Source of the DNA: Silicimonas algicola
GTDB taxonomy: Bacteria > Pseudomonadota > Alphaproteobacteria > Rhodobacterales > Rhodobacteraceae
Direction: 5' to 3'
DNA: 64,000 bases
Assembly (NCBI RefSeq): GCF_003148765.1
Contig: NZ_QGGV01000001.1
Location: forward strand, 428,001 to 492,000
A program made the translations under genes and the position numbers. Below, piece by piece: positions 27,658 through 37,429 of this stretch. A model generated the notes under the pieces. That model saw nothing but the letters and a program-made list of their open reading frames with translations. It did no database searches and was not told where the DNA came from. The number at the start of each line of letters is the position of its first letter. The stretch's first letter is position 1.

Positions 27658-28305
27658 ATGGACTGGACAAGGGCGATCGACGGCTATTGCGAACGGACGG
27701 ACCCTTCGCTTTGGTCCGAGCCGGTCAATGCGGTGACGAACCTGGCCTTTCTAGCCATGGCCTGGATGATGTGGCACCGGTCGCAGGGGCAGGCCGGAGG
27801 GCGTGTCCTGTCGGTCATCCTCGCGGTGATCGGGGTGGGCTCGCTTCTGTTTCACACATTCGCCGTCGCGTGGGCTGCGATGGCGGACAGCCTTCCGATC
27901 CTCATCTTCACGCTGGTCTACACCTTCCTTGCCAATCGCCGGTTCCTTGGCTGGCCGGTCTGGGGCGCCGCCCTCGGCGCGGCGGGTTATGTTCCCTGGA
28001 CGGCGGCGCTGACGCCCGTGTTCGACGCCCTGCCGTTCTTCACGGTATCGGACTATTATTGGCCGCTGCCCCTGCTGATCTTTGCCTACGGCCTCTACCT
28101 GCGCCGTGAGACGCCCGAGACAGGGCGCAACCTCATCATCGGCGCGGCGATCCTGTCGCTGTCGCTGACCTTCCGGTCGCTCGACATGGCGGTCTGTGAC
28201 GGTTTCCCCGTCGGCACCCATTTCCTGTGGCACATCCTGAACGCGCTGATGCTGGGCTGGATGATCGAGACCTGGCTTCGGCACGGCGACCGCGTGCCCG
28301 ACTGA
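27658..28305 (+). CDS. Ceramidase-domain (CREST) membrane protein
   Basis: This 215-residue seven-helix membrane protein has the alkaline ceramidase/CREST signature: DGYCERTDPSLWSEPVNAV near the N-terminus, LLFHTFAVAW, and GTHFLWHILNALM near the C-terminus, giving the conserved Ser, Asp and three His zinc-site residues. It should be a hydrolase of an amide bond in the membrane, though bacterial substrates are seldom known. It stands alone between divergent genes. Confidence 0.85.
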   Translation: MDWTRAIDGYCERTDPSLWSEPVNAVTNLAFLAMAWMMWHRSQGQAGGRVLSVILAVIGVGSLLFHTFAVAWAAMADSLPILIFTLVYTFLANRRFLGWPVWGAALGAAGYVPWTAALTPVFDALPFFTVSDYYWPLPLLIFAYGLYLRRETPETGRNLIIGAAILSLSLTFRSLDMAVCDGFPVGTHFLWHILNALMLGWMIETWLRHGDRVPD

Positions 28306-28390
28306 GGCAGGCCGGAGTCCTGCGGGCGAGGCTTGGCTTCCCGCCCGGCCCGCGCTAAAGGCGGGTCCGTTCTTCAAGACGGAGCCGATC

Positions 28391-28678
28391 ATGTCCATCG
28401 ACAGGGAAACCGCCCGCCGCGTCGCCAAGCTGGCGCGGATCAAGGTGGAGGAAGGCGACCTCGACGCGCTCGCGGGCGAGTTCAACGCCATCCTCGGGTT
28501 TGTCGAGCAACTGAACGAGGTCGATGTCGAGGGCGTGGAGCCGATGGTTTCGGTCACGCCGATGCGGCTGAAGCGGCGGCAGGATGCGGTGACGGACGGC
28601 GGCTATCAGGAGAAGATCCTGTCGAACGCGCCCGACGCGCGGGAAGGCTTCTTCGCGGTTCCGAAGGTGGTGGAGTGA
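28391..28678 (+). CDS. gatC: Glutamyl-tRNA(Gln)/aspartyl-tRNA(Asn) amidotransferase subunit C
   Basis: This 95-residue belt-like subunit holds GatA and GatB together in the enzyme that turns Glu-tRNA-Gln into Gln-tRNA-Gln. The family start [21 protein letters not shown] and [21 protein letters not shown] are clear. It starts with ATG 28391 after a GGAGCC-type site. gatA begins 5 bp after its stop; gatB is not in the window. Confidence 0.93.
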   Translation: MSIDRETARRVAKLARIKVEEGDLDALAGEFNAILGFVEQLNEVDVEGVEPMVSVTPMRLKRRQDAVTDGGYQEKILSNAPDAREGFFAVPKVVE

Positions 28679-28682
28679 TCTC

Positions 28683-30167
28683 ATGTCGAGCCTGAACACC
28701 CTGACCCTCGCCGACGCGCGAGAGGCGCTTCGCTCGGGCGACACGACGTCGGCGGCGCTGACGCGCGCGTGCCTTGACGCTGTCGAGGCTGCGTCGGCGC
28801 TGAATGCGGTGGTGCATCCGACGCCTGATCTGGCCATGCAGCAGGCGGAGGCGGCGGATGCGCGATTGAAGGCGGGGGACGCCCCGTCGCTCTGCGGCAT
28901 CCCGCTTGGCATAAAGGACCTGTTCTGCACCAGGGGCGTGGCGAGTCAGGCGGCGTCGGGCATCCTCGAGGGCTTCCGCCCCGAGTATGAATCCACCGTC
29001 ACGACGCAGCTTTTCGAAGCCGGCGCGGTCATGGTCGGCAAGCTGAACATGGACGAATTCGCCATGGGCTCGTCGAACGAGACCAGCGTCTACGGCAACG
29101 TCGTGAACCCTTGGCGGCGCGGCAACGACGACACGGCGCTGACGCCGGGCGGATCGTCGGGTGGGTCGGCGGCGGCGGTCGCGGCCGACCTGTGCCTTGG
29201 CGCCACGGGGACGGACACGGGCGGTTCGATCCGGCAGCCTGCGGCGTTCGTGGGCATTACGGGGCTGAAGCCGACCTATGGACGCTGCTCGCGGTGGGGG
29301 ATCATCGCCTTCGCCTCGTCGCTCGACCAGGCGGGGCCGATGGCGAAGACGGTGCGGGATTGCGCGATCCTGCTTCAGGCGATGGCCGGGCACGACCCGA
29401 ATGATTCGACCAGCGCCGACCTCGCAGTGCCGGACTTCGAGGCGATGCTGACCGGGGACATTCGCGGCAAGACCATCGGCATTCCCAAGGAATACCGGAT
29501 GGACGGAATGCCCGACGAGATCGAGGCGCTCTGGACCGAGGGGCGGACGATGCTCGAGGATGCTGGGGCAAAGATCGTCGACATCTCGCTGCCGCATACG
29601 AAATACGCGCTTCCGGCCTACTACGTCATCGCGCCGGCCGAGGCGTCTTCGAACCTCGCGCGCTATGACGGGGTCCGCTATGGGCACCGCGCGAAACTGG
29701 GGCAGGGCGACGGCATCACCGAGATGTACGAGAAGACCCGCGCCGAGGGCTTCGGCGCGGAGGTCAAGCGGCGCGTGATGATCGGGACCTATGTCCTGTC
29801 GGCGGGTTTCTACGACGCCTACTACAACCGCGCGCGCAAGGTGCGGACGCTGATCAAGAAGGACTTCGAGGACGTCTTCGCGCAGGGCGTCGATGCGATC
29901 CTGACGCCTGCCACACCCTCGGCGGCCTTCCCTCTCGGGCAGGAATTCGACGATCCGGTGCAGATGTACCTCAACGACGTCTTCACTGTGACCGTGAACC
30001 TCGCCGGACTGCCGGGCATCGCCGTGCCCGCCGGGCTTGACCGCCAGGGCCTGCCCCTCGGGCTTCAGCTCATCGGCAAGCCGTGGGAAGAGGGTGAGTT
30101 GCTGAATATCGCGCAGACCATCGAGGATCGCGCTGGTTTTGTGGCCAAGCCCGCCAAATGGTGGTAG
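28683..30167 (+). CDS. gatA: Glutamyl-tRNA(Gln)/aspartyl-tRNA(Asn) amidotransferase subunit A
   Basis: This 494-residue amidase-signature subunit releases ammonia from glutamine. The Ser-cisSer-Lys triad is visible: Lys in [10 protein letters not shown], the [14 protein letters not shown] loop, and the nucleophile Ser in [14 protein letters not shown]. It is full length. With gatC directly upstream it forms an operon; a lipoprotein gene follows 37 bp downstream. Confidence 0.96.
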   Translation: MSSLNTLTLADAREALRSGDTTSAALTRACLDAVEAASALNAVVHPTPDLAMQQAEAADARLKAGDAPSLCGIPLGIKDLFCTRGVASQAASGILEGFRPEYESTVTTQLFEAGAVMVGKLNMDEFAMGSSNETSVYGNVVNPWRRGNDDTALTPGGSSGGSAAAVAADLCLGATGTDTGGSIRQPAAFVGITGLKPTYGRCSRWGIIAFASSLDQAGPMAKTVRDCAILLQAMAGHDPNDSTSADLAVPDFEAMLTGDIRGKTIGIPKEYRMDGMPDEIEALWTEGRTMLEDAGAKIVDISLPHTKYALPAYYVIAPAEASSNLARYDGVRYGHRAKLGQGDGITEMYEKTRAEGFGAEVKRRVMIGTYVLSAGFYDAYYNRARKVRTLIKKDFEDVFAQGVDAILTPATPSAAFPLGQEFDDPVQMYLNDVFTVTVNLAGLPGIAVPAGLDRQGLPLGLQLIGKPWEEGELLNIAQTIEDRAGFVAKPAKWW

Positions 30168-30204
30168 GCTTCGCGCCAAGAATGACGAAGGCAGAGCAGA
30201 GACC

Positions 30205-30933
30205 ATGACCATTCGCTTTCTGGGCCTTGCAGCGCTTTGCGCGCTTGCGGCCTGTGCGCCGTCCATGCCGGACAGCAATCCCGCCAGCACCGCGGGCGTG
30301 GGTTTCGGCGACTATGACAACTACGCGGCCCAGCGCGCGGCACGGGATGCCGAGCTTGAGCGGCGCAGCCTGCCGTTGCCCGAGGAGCGGGCCATTGCGG
30401 AAGAGACGCTTGGCGTCCTGAACCGTACGGCCGCGCCGGGAACGACCGTCGCCTCGACGACGCTGCCTGCGGCCGCCGCCCCTGCCGCCGGACCGGGAGA
30501 GCCGCTGTCGGTGATCCCGCTGGCCTCGGGCACGACGGGCAGCACCAGCATCTCGGACGAACAGAACTTCGACGCCGTTGCCTCGCGCGAGACGATCCAG
30601 AGCGACGCCGCGCGCCTGGCGCGCCAGCGCCAGTCCTTCGAGGTCGCACAGCCCTCGGCCCTGCCCGAGCGGCAGGAGGCGGGCGGCGCGGGTATCGTTC
30701 AATACGCGCTCTCGACCACGAACCAGGTCGGTCAGCAGGCGTATCGCCGGAACGACCGCGTGACCGACAGCCAGTACCAGCGCAACTGCGCGAGGTATGG
30801 CTCGTCGGACAGGGCGCAGGAGGCGCTTCTGTCGTCGGGAGGGCCCGAGCGCGACAGGCACGGGATCGACCCAGACGGGGACGGCTTCGCCTGCTACTGG
30901 GACCCGTCCCCCTTCCGCGCGGCGATGCGCTGA
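30205..30933 (+). CDS. Lipoprotein with C-terminal excalibur-like calcium loop
   Basis: This 242-residue protein has a lipobox (LGLAALCALAAC, Cys17), then an Ala/Pro/Thr-rich low-complexity region, and ends with GIDPDGDGFACYWDPSPFR, which resembles an excalibur motif (DxDxDGxxC). The family is seen in Rhodobacteraceae without a known function. It would sit on the outer face of the inner membrane or the outer membrane. The ATG at 30205 starts the signal peptide. The amidase gene follows after 4 bp. Confidence 0.8.
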   Translation: MTIRFLGLAALCALAACAPSMPDSNPASTAGVGFGDYDNYAAQRAARDAELERRSLPLPEERAIAEETLGVLNRTAAPGTTVASTTLPAAAAPAAGPGEPLSVIPLASGTTGSTSISDEQNFDAVASRETIQSDAARLARQRQSFEVAQPSALPERQEAGGAGIVQYALSTTNQVGQQAYRRNDRVTDSQYQRNCARYGSSDRAQEALLSSGGPERDRHGIDPDGDGFACYWDPSPFRAAMR

Positions 30934-30937
30934 CGCC

Positions 30938-31645
30938 ATGGAGATCGTCGACCGCCCCTCGCCGAACCACGGAGACAGGAGGGGCGGCGCGCGGGTCGAG
31001 CTGATCGTCCTTCATCACACCGCCATGCCGGCCTGCGAGGACGCCCTGGGCCGTCTCTGCAACCCCGAACACGAAGTTTCGTCGCATTATCTGATCGGAC
31101 GCGATGGCACGCTTTATCGCCTTGTGGACGAGGAGCGGCGCGCCTGGCATGCGGGCGAGGGCAGGTGGGCGGGGCGCGACGACGTCAACTCCAGGTCCAT
31201 CGGCATCGAACTCGACAACGACGGGTCGTCGGCCTTCGAGGAAGAGCTGATGACGACGCTCGAGGCGCTTCTCGAGGACCTTCTGGAGCGGCACGAACTG
31301 CACCCGAAGGCAGTCATAGCGCATTCGGACATGGCGCCTGGACGCAAGAGCGATCCGGGCCCCTGGTTCGAGTGGAAACGCCTGGCGGAAAAGGGCTTGT
31401 CGGTCTGGCCGGACCCTGCCTTGCAGGGCGATTTCATGCGCGATGCGGCGTTCTTCGGCTATCCGGTCGAGGTGGGTGAGGCCGCCGTGCTCTCGGCGTT
31501 CCGGCAGCGCTTCAGGCCCTTTGCCGACGGACCGATCGGAACGCCGGATCGGGCGATGATGGCGGGTCTCGCGCGGCACTTTCCATCGGACGTGACCGAG
31601 CGGACGGCGAGCCGTGTGCCGTCGCGTCCGTTCCGGACGCTCTGA
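30938..31645 (+). CDS. N-acetylmuramoyl-L-alanine amidase
   Basis: This 235-residue amidase_2-fold zinc enzyme cuts the bond between MurNAc and L-Ala in peptidoglycan. Zinc-binding and active-site motifs are LIVLHHTAMPACEDAL, IGIELDND, and VIAHSDMAPGRKSDPGPWFEW. There is no signal peptide, so it probably recycles anhydro-muropeptides in the cytoplasm as AmpD-type enzymes do. It is coupled to the lipoprotein gene. The RNase P RNA gene lies 38 bp downstream. Confidence 0.9.
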   Translation: MEIVDRPSPNHGDRRGGARVELIVLHHTAMPACEDALGRLCNPEHEVSSHYLIGRDGTLYRLVDEERRAWHAGEGRWAGRDDVNSRSIGIELDNDGSSAFEEELMTTLEALLEDLLERHELHPKAVIAHSDMAPGRKSDPGPWFEWKRLAEKGLSVWPDPALQGDFMRDAAFFGYPVEVGEAAVLSAFRQRFRPFADGPIGTPDRAMMAGLARHFPSDVTERTASRVPSRPFRTL

Positions 31646-31648
31646 CGC

Positions 31649-31677
31649 TTTATCTCGCGCGGACAACAGACTATATC
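31649..31677 (+). promoter_or_regulatory. Promoter of rnpB
   Basis: TTTATC (31649-31654), 17-base spacer, TATATC (31672-31677). The expected transcription start, about 31684, coincides with the first base of RNase P helix P1. Confidence 0.6.
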
Positions 31678-31683
31678 GCCCTC

Positions 31684-32046
31684 GCGGACGGCCGGGCGAC
31701 CGCGCGCAAGCGAGGAAAGTCCGGACTCCACGAAGCGACGGTGCCGGGTAACGCCCGGCCGGGGCAACCCGAGGGAAAGCGCCACAGAGAACAGACGGCC
31801 TTCGCGGGTCGCGCAAGCGGCTCACGCGGGTCACGGTGAAACGGTGCGGTAAGAGCGCACCGCGGGACGGGCAACCGGACCGGCACGGCAAGCCCCACCG
31901 GGAGCAATGTCGAATAGGGGGTCCATATGGGCAGGCTTCGGCCCGGACCCCGGGTAGACAGCTTGATCCCGTCGGTAACGGCGGGACCAGATGAATGGTC
32001 GTCCCCCTTTTCGGAGGGGACAGAATCCGGCTTACAGGCCGTCCGC
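31684..32046 (+). ncRNA. rnpB: RNase P RNA (bacterial class A)
   Basis: This is the catalytic RNA that trims the 5' leaders of tRNA precursors. The universal core is visible: GAGGAAAGTCCGGACTCC near 31711 and ACAGAATCCGGCTTACAGGCC near 32020. Helix P1 is the perfect pairing of GCGGACGGCC (31684-31693) with GGCCGTCCGC (32037-32046). The roughly 363-nt size suits alphaproteobacteria. It fills most of the long gap between the amidase and rpmG. Confidence 0.95.
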
Positions 32047-32164
32047 ACCTTTCGTTTCCCGGCGTCCCCGGGGAACGCCCTTGACAGCGTGGCCCCAGCC
32101 TTTAGAAGGCGGGCTTCAGGATTTCGGGTCGCGGCGCCAGCCCCGGCCAAGCAGGAGACGACCC

Positions 32165-32332
32165 ATGGCGAAACCGACGACGATCAAGATCCGTCTGAAC
32201 TCGACCGCGGACACCGGCCATTTCTACGTGACCAAGAAGAACGCCCGCACGATGACCGAGAAGATGGTGGTCAAGAAATACGATCCCGTCGTCCGGAAGC
32301 ACGTCGAATACAAGGAAGGCAAGATCAAGTAA
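32165..32332 (+). CDS. rpmG: 50S ribosomal protein L33
   Basis: This 55-residue ribosomal protein begins [18 protein letters not shown] and ends [13 protein letters not shown], the alphaproteobacterial L33 without zinc Cys residues. The ATG at 32165 follows AGGAGACGACCC. A strong terminator lies 26 bp after the stop. It is monocistronic and downstream of rnpB. Confidence 0.95.
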   Translation: MAKPTTIKIRLNSTADTGHFYVTKKNARTMTEKMVVKKYDPVVRKHVEYKEGKIK

Positions 32333-32358
32333 GGATCTTTCCCTTTCGTGAACGACAG

Positions 32359-32384
32359 GGCCGCGTCCGGGACGCGGCCTTTTT
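32359..32384 (+). terminator. Intrinsic terminator of rpmG
   Basis: Stem GGCCGCGTC / GACGCGGCC with a CGG loop followed by TTTTT. Confidence 0.9.
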
Positions 32385-32391
32385 CATGGGC

Positions 32392-32862
32392 TCACGGCCG
32401 GTAGGGATTCGATGCCGGGCGACCGGAAAAGTCGGTCCAGGACCGCTCTTCCGGGTCGCGGCAGACGCGCAGCACGCGGTCGTGGTCGGGATAAGTCACC
32501 GTGTCGGATCGACTCCGCGTCCCGACGATGAGGTAGCGCGCCTCGGCGTCCGAGGTGTTCTCGACGCAGTGGCCGACGGGGTCGCCGGCCTTCCAGGTCA
32601 CGACGTCGCCGGGACAAAGGATGTGCGTTTCGTCGCCCTCGTGGAGCGTGACCTCGCCTTCGAGCATCATGAGGAACTCGTCTTCCTCGGCGTGCCAGTG
32701 CTTGATCGAGGAGAGGGAACCGGGGGGCAGGATCTCGACCGCCGCGCCGAACTGGGTCAGGCCGCCGGCGTCTGAATACGGAAGGACCTTGCAGGGGCCG
32801 CAGGGCCCGCCGCCGCCATCGGTCTCATAGGTCTCGACGGTGTCCGCGCGGTGGATGGGCAT
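32392..32862 (-). CDS. Cupin-domain protein
   Basis: This 156-residue single-domain cupin has the metal-binding motif SIKHWHAEEDEFLMMLEGE and a second motif with GDPVGHCVEN. Such proteins bind a metal and act as small isomerases, dioxygenases or sugar sensors; the specific role is unknown. The ATG at 32862 starts MPIHRADTVETYE. It is divergent from the GNAT gene with a 49-bp gap that must hold both promoters. Confidence 0.85.
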   Translation of the reverse strand: MPIHRADTVETYETDGGGGPCGPCKVLPYSDAGGLTQFGAAVEILPPGSLSSIKHWHAEEDEFLMMLEGEVTLHEGDETHILCPGDVVTWKAGDPVGHCVENTSDAEARYLIVGTRSRSDTVTYPDHDRVLRVCRDPEERSWTDFSGRPASNPYRP

Positions 32863-32911
32863 GGGCGTTCTCTCACTCGATGTGACGCAAGACTGGACGA
32901 AGAGGATCGGG

Positions 32912-33436
32912 ATGGCCAGATCATCGGATATGACCTCCGGCATTACCCTCAGGCGCGCCACACCGTCCGATCTGGGCGCGGTCGATGCGCTGCTTCTGCG
33001 GTCCTACCCGAGACTACTGAAAGGCGCTTATCCACCGTCGCTTCTGGTGACCGCGATCCCGCTTCTTTCACGGGGGAATCCGGCCCTTCTGGCCTCGGGC
33101 ACCTACTTCGTCGTGGAGGCGGGGTCGACCATCGTCGGCGCAGGCGGATGGACGTCGAGCGAGCCGGGGACGGGTCGGGCCGGGGCGCCCGCGACGGGCC
33201 ATGTGCGGCATGTGGCGACCGATCCGGAGCGAACGCGAGAGGGGATCGGGCGCGCGCTGATGGCGCATATCTTCGACGACGCGCGGGCGGCTGGGATCAC
33301 GCGGTTGGACTGTCTATCGACGCTGATGGCGGTGCCGTTCTATGCCGCCTGCGGGTTCGAGGCCGTGGGGCCGGTGACCGTTCCTCTCAGGCCGGGGATC
33401 GAGTTTCCGGCCGTGCGGATGCACAGGTCCCTGTGA
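32912..33436 (+). CDS. GNAT-family N-acetyltransferase
   Basis: This protein of about 174 residues has the acetyl-CoA-binding motif A as VRHVATDPERTREGIGRAL (R-x-x-G-x-G type) followed by the AACGFEAVGPV motif B region. The substrate is unknown. The start ATG at 32912 follows GGATCGGG; 32930 is an alternative. It converges on tkt with a 187-bp gap. Confidence 0.83.
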   Translation: MARSSDMTSGITLRRATPSDLGAVDALLLRSYPRLLKGAYPPSLLVTAIPLLSRGNPALLASGTYFVVEAGSTIVGAGGWTSSEPGTGRAGAPATGHVRHVATDPERTREGIGRALMAHIFDDARAAGITRLDCLSTLMAVPFYAACGFEAVGPVTVPLRPGIEFPAVRMHRSL

Positions 33437-33580
33437 TCCTTACGAAAGGTTGCCGGCGCGCGCGGAGATCGGGGGATTTTCTGCGGTTGCTCCGATTTGC
33501 CGTAACCGCAAGGCCCGCGGTGCGGGACGGGGCGTCGGCGATGCGTCTGCACCCTGTCGGCAAGGCGTATGGCACCTGTC

Positions 33581-33603
33581 GGCGCGGGAGGCTGTCCCGC
33601 GCC
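33581..33603. terminator. Hairpin between convergent GNAT and tkt genes
   Basis: Stem GGCGCGGGA / TCCCGCGCC with a GGCTG loop, without a T-run on either side. A possible bidirectional 3' end signal for the two converging genes; the rest of the 187-bp gap shows nothing recognisable. Confidence 0.4.
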
Positions 33604-33623
33604 GGGATTAACGGATCGCGCGG

Positions 33624-35642
33624 TCAGAGCAGGCCCTTGACCGTCGACGCGACGTTTTCGGCGGTGATGCCGAACTCCTTGTAGAGCGTCTCGGCCGGGG
33701 CCGAGGCACCGAAGCCGTCCATGCCCACGAAGGCCGCGCGGGCGGCGCGGCCGCGCTCGTCCAGAAGCCAGCGGTCCCAGCCCTGGCGGATGCCCGCCTC
33801 GATGGCGACGCGGACCGGGCCAGCGGGGAGGACGCGGCGGCGGTAGGCCTCGTCCTGCTCGGCGAAAAGCTCGGCGCAGGGCATCGAGACGACGCGGGTG
33901 CCGATGCCCTCGGCCTCGAGCGTCTCGCGGGCGGCGAGGGCGATCTCGACCTCGGAGCCGGTGGCGATCAGGATCGCCTGCCGCTTTGCGGTGGACTCGG
34001 CCAGGACATAGGCGCCCAGCGCGGTCAGGTTGCGGGTCTTGTGCTCGGTCCGGACGGTGGGGAGGTTCTGGCGCGATAGGGCCAGGACGGAGGGCGCCCG
34101 CTCGGACGAGAGAGCAAGCTCCCACGCCTCGGCGGTCTCGACGGTGTCGGCGGGGCGGAAGACGCGCATGTTCGGGATCGCGCGGAGCGCCGCGAGGTGT
34201 TCGACCGGCTGGTGCGTGGGGCCGTCCTCGCCGAGACCGATGGAGTCGTGCGTCATCACGTAGGTGACGGGCGCGCCCATCAGGGCCGAAAGGCGCATTG
34301 CGCCGCGGGCGTAGTCCGAGAAGGTCAGGAAGGTGCCGCCGTAGGGGCGCACGCCGCCGTGCAGCACCATGCCGTTCATCGCCGCCGCCATGCCATGCTC
34401 GCGAATGCCGTAGTGGATGTAGCGGCCCTTGCGGTTGGTGGCGTCGAAGATGCCGAGGTCGGCGGTCTTGGTGTTGTTCGAGCCTGTGAGGTCGGCCGAG
34501 CCGCCGATGGTCTCGGTCAGGACGGGGTTCAGCACCTCGAGCACCATTTCCGAGGATTTGCGCGTTGCGACCTTGGGGCGGCTGTCGGTGATCTGCTTCT
34601 TCAGCGCGCGAACGGTGGCCGAAAGGCGCTTGTGCGTCTCGCCCGACATGACGCGGTTGAAGTCCGCCTGCCGCGACGAGGACAGCGCGGCGAGACGGTC
34701 GTCCCAGGCCTTGCGCTCGTCCGCGCCGCGCGCGCCGATAGTGCGCCAGGCGGACAGGATGTCCTTGGGGATGTCGAAGGGTCCGGACGTCCAGCCGTAG
34801 ATGTCGCGGGTCACCTGGATTTCCTCGGGACCAAGCGGCGAGCCGTGGGCTCCGTTGGTGTCCTGCTTCTTGGGCGAGCCGAAGCCGATGTGGGTCTTGC
34901 AGGCGATCATCGCGGGCTTCTTTGAGGCGCGGGCCTGGGTCAGCGTGCGGTCGATGTCTTCGGGGTCGTGGCCGTCGCATTCCTGGACGTGCCAGCCCGA
35001 GGCCTTGAAGCGTGCAAGCTGGTCGGTCGTGTCCGAAAGCGACACCTTGCCGTCGATCGAGATGTCGTTGTTGTCCCAGAGGACGATCAGCTTCGAGAGC
35101 TTCTGCATCCCCGCGAAGGCGATGGCCTCCTGGCTGATGCCCTCCATCAGGCAGCCGTCGCCGGCGATGACGTAGGTGAAGTGATCGACGATCTTCTTGC
35201 CGTAGCGGGCGCGCAGGCTTTCTTCGGCGATGGCGAAGCCGACGGCGTTGGCGAGGCCCTGGCCAAGCGGGCCGGTCGTCGTCTCGATGCCCTTGGCGTG
35301 ACCGTACTCGGGGTGGCCGGCGGTTTTGGAGCCCCACTGGCGGAAGTTCTTCAACTCGTCGAGCGTCATGTCCTCGTAGCCGGTCAGGTAGAGGAGCGCG
35401 TAGAGCAGCATCGAGCCGTGGCCCGCCGAGAGGATGAAGCGGTCGCGGTCGGCCCAGTCGGGGGCGGAGGCGTCGAACTTCAGGTGCTTCTCGAAGAGGA
35501 CGGTGGCGACGTCGGCCATGCCCATGGGCATTCCGGGGTGCCCCGAGTTTGCCGCCTGCACCGCATCCATCGCCAGCACACGGATGGCCGTGGCGCGGGA
35601 GAAGTGATCGGCGTGAAGCTCTTTCAGAGTGGCGATGTCCAA
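33624..35642 (-). CDS. tkt: Transketolase
   Basis: This 672-residue thiamine-diphosphate enzyme moves two-carbon units in the pentose phosphate (and Calvin) pathway. The thiamine-binding motif is [13 protein letters not shown]...[25 protein letters not shown] supplies active-site His, and [18 protein letters not shown] lies in the pyrimidine domain. It starts at TTG 35642 ([14 protein letters not shown]) with GGGGACGGAA upstream, matching the family start. The coiled-coil and zapA genes diverge from it. Confidence 0.96.
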   Translation of the reverse strand: MDIATLKELHADHFSRATAIRVLAMDAVQAANSGHPGMPMGMADVATVLFEKHLKFDASAPDWADRDRFILSAGHGSMLLYALLYLTGYEDMTLDELKNFRQWGSKTAGHPEYGHAKGIETTTGPLGQGLANAVGFAIAEESLRARYGKKIVDHFTYVIAGDGCLMEGISQEAIAFAGMQKLSKLIVLWDNNDISIDGKVSLSDTTDQLARFKASGWHVQECDGHDPEDIDRTLTQARASKKPAMIACKTHIGFGSPKKQDTNGAHGSPLGPEEIQVTRDIYGWTSGPFDIPKDILSAWRTIGARGADERKAWDDRLAALSSSRQADFNRVMSGETHKRLSATVRALKKQITDSRPKVATRKSSEMVLEVLNPVLTETIGGSADLTGSNNTKTADLGIFDATNRKGRYIHYGIREHGMAAAMNGMVLHGGVRPYGGTFLTFSDYARGAMRLSALMGAPVTYVMTHDSIGLGEDGPTHQPVEHLAALRAIPNMRVFRPADTVETAEAWELALSSERAPSVLALSRQNLPTVRTEHKTRNLTALGAYVLAESTAKRQAILIATGSEVEIALAARETLEAEGIGTRVVSMPCAELFAEQDEAYRRRVLPAGPVRVAIEAGIRQGWDRWLLDERGRAARAAFVGMDGFGASAPAETLYKEFGITAENVASTVKGLL

Positions 35643-35850
35643 GGTTCCGTCCCCCGTGTCCAGATCGGATGGAGCGGTTGATAGCAGCCCGTCCCCCAAG
35701 CGCAAGACGGGAAGCGTGGGCACGGCCCGGGGCGGGTAAAGGAGTCGAAACCCGCCGCGCATGAGGTATGTTCGAGGTCAACAACAGGGGCTGTGCGGCG
35801 ATTCGGCGACCGAACGCGGCCCTCCAGGCATCGGGACGGCGGGATATTTC

Positions 35851-36315
35851 ATGGACGACATTTCCGAATTTCAGCGGCGGATCGTGGCGGCGCTGGACCG
35901 CGCGGGCCAGGCGCTCGACCAGCTTGGGTCGGGTGGCGGAGGAGGCGGCAGCGAGGAACTGGCCGCCGAACTCGAGGCCGAAAGGGTCGCGAACCGGCAA
36001 CTGGAAGAGCGCGTGCGCGCGATCAAGGAAAAGCAGGAGACCACGGTCGCTCGGCTGGAGGACCAGGTTTCGGACCTGCGCGACGCGCTGGGCGCGCGCG
36101 ACGCCGAGGTGCAGCGGATGCGGAAGGTGAACGACGCCCTGCGCGAAACGAACGCCTCGCTGCGCGACGCGAACGCCCAGGGTCTGGCCGAGCCGGAGCT
36201 GGTGAACGCCGCGATGCTGTCCGAGCTTGACGCGCTGCGGGCGCAGCGCGCGGCCGAGCGTGCCGAGATCGAGGAAATCCTCGCCACTCTCGAACCCGTC
36301 CTGAAGGAGGCCTGA
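35851..36315 (+). CDS. Coiled-coil protein upstream of ZapA
   Basis: This 154-residue protein is nearly all helical: MDDISEFQRRIVAALDRAG, a Gly-rich linker (SGGGGGGS), then a long coiled coil (ERVRAIKEKQETTVARLEDQ). It ends EIEEILATLEPVLKEA. It is coupled to zapA (3-bp gap), so a role with ZapA in the division ring is likely but unproven. The ATG at 35851 begins the conserved start; the upstream frame lacks resemblance. Confidence 0.78.
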   Translation: MDDISEFQRRIVAALDRAGQALDQLGSGGGGGGSEELAAELEAERVANRQLEERVRAIKEKQETTVARLEDQVSDLRDALGARDAEVQRMRKVNDALRETNASLRDANAQGLAEPELVNAAMLSELDALRAQRAAERAEIEEILATLEPVLKEA

Positions 36316-36318
36316 TCC

Positions 36319-36720
36319 ATGCCCGAGGTTCCCATCGAGATCGGCGGCCGCATCTTCAACGTCGCCTGCCAGGAGGGCGAGGAGCACTTCCTCAAGTCCG
36401 CGGCCTCGCTTCTGGATAACGAGGCGAGTTCGCTGATGGAGCAGATCGGGCGGCTGCCCGAGTCGCGGATGCTGTTGATGGCGGGGCTCATGCTGGCCGA
36501 CAAGCACGCCGGCGCCGAGGACCAGATGAAGTCGATGGAAGACAAGATCGCGCAGCAGGAAGCCTGGGTCGAGGAGCTTCAGAACCGCCCCAAGCCCACA
36601 GCCGAGCGCGTGGAAGTCGCCGTCGTCCCGCCCGCCGTGGCCGAAACGCTGGCCGAACTGGCCGCGCGCGCCGAGGCGCTGGCCGATGCCGCCGAGGAAA
36701 AGCTGCGTGCGACGGGCTGA
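36319..36720 (+). CDS. zapA: Cell division protein ZapA
   Basis: This 133-residue FtsZ-ring-associated protein starts with the ZapA fold: PEVPIEIGGRIFNVACQEGE and a coiled coil through LPESRMLLMAGLMLADKH. The C-terminal half is longer than in E. coli ZapA (109 residues) and rich in Ala and Glu. It promotes bundling of FtsZ filaments. The MliC gene begins inside its 3' end. Confidence 0.87.
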   Translation: MPEVPIEIGGRIFNVACQEGEEHFLKSAASLLDNEASSLMEQIGRLPESRMLLMAGLMLADKHAGAEDQMKSMEDKIAQQEAWVEELQNRPKPTAERVEVAVVPPAVAETLAELAARAEALADAAEEKLRATG

Positions 36721-37051
36721 CCTCGCCGTAGCGCTTGCGGCCGGCATGGTGTGTGGCGCGCCTGCCTTTGCGCTGGACGCGAGGGCGACGACCTATGTCT
36801 GCGAGCGGGGCGTCGAGGTCCCTGCGGTCTACGTCAACCATCCGGGCGAGCCCGGCATCGCCGTCATCCACGTCGAAGGACGCATGATAAATCTCGTCGC
36901 CGAGTTGTCCGCGTCCGGCGCGCGCTATGGATGGCCGTCGGACGGTTCGCATTACGTCTGGTGGACGAAGGGCGACGCGGCGACGCTGTACTGGAACGAC
37001 GGCGCCACCGGAGAGGAGACGCCGCTTCTGTCGGAGTGCTCGACCGGCTAG
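36707..37051 (+). CDS. MliC-family lysozyme inhibitor-like protein
   Basis: This protein of about 114 residues, exported by a signal peptide (LAVALAAGMVCGAPAFA), has an MliC/COG3895-like beta-barrel: TTYVCERGVEV near the N-terminus, YVWWTKGDAATLYWNDG, and a final SEC. The family binds the active site of c-type lysozymes. The start GTG at 36707 lies inside zapA after GAGGAAAAGC; the ATG at 36686 is an alternative. It converges with the DksA-like gene with a 1-bp gap. Confidence 0.8.
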   Translation: MRRADLAVALAAGMVCGAPAFALDARATTYVCERGVEVPAVYVNHPGEPGIAVIHVEGRMINLVAELSASGARYGWPSDGSHYVWWTKGDAATLYWNDGATGEETPLLSECSTG

Positions 37052-37052
37052 G

Positions 37053-37370
37053 TCAGCGCGCGCAGTCCCGGCAGAGAGCCGCGTGGGGCACCGCGTCGAG
37101 ACGTTCCTCGCTGATCGGCTCGCCGCATTTCATGCAGTCGCCATAGACGCCGTCCTCGATCCGGGCGAGTGCGGCGCGGATCAACTGGACCTCCTGCGCG
37201 CTCTGGGCGCCGAGACGCTCGAGCACCTCGTCGTCCTCGCGCTCGACGGCCTGTTCCTCGGCGTCCTTGGGCATCGGATCGTCGAGGTCGTCCTCGATCC
37301 GGTTTATCCGCTCGCCGAGTTCCTTGAGGCGGTCCTCGAGTTGGTTCTTTCTGTCGGTGAAATCGCGCAT
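37053..37370 (-). CDS. DksA/TraR-family zinc finger protein
   Basis: This 105-residue protein has an N-terminal coiled coil (QLEDRLKELGERINRIEDDL) and a C-terminal C4 zinc finger, DCMKCGEPISEERLDAVPHA followed by CRDC. It would bind in the secondary channel of RNA polymerase and adjust transcription, as DksA does. The length is shorter than E. coli DksA (151), as in TraR/YbiI-type proteins. The usual DxxDxA tip motif is not plainly seen, so activity may differ. Confidence 0.82.
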   Translation of the reverse strand: MRDFTDRKNQLEDRLKELGERINRIEDDLDDPMPKDAEEQAVEREDDEVLERLGAQSAQEVQLIRAALARIEDGVYGDCMKCGEPISEERLDAVPHAALCRDCAR

Positions 37371-37429
37371 GGGTGTCTCCTTCCGGGGCCAACGATGACA
37401 GGGGCAGGGGGTTCCGACCTTGCGCTGGA

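Noticed and set aside
33340-36747. An 1135-codon minus-strand ORF across tkt and zapA
   Set aside because: It is out of frame with the transketolase on its own strand and antisense to zapA and the coiled-coil gene; long shadow frames are normal in GC-rich DNA.
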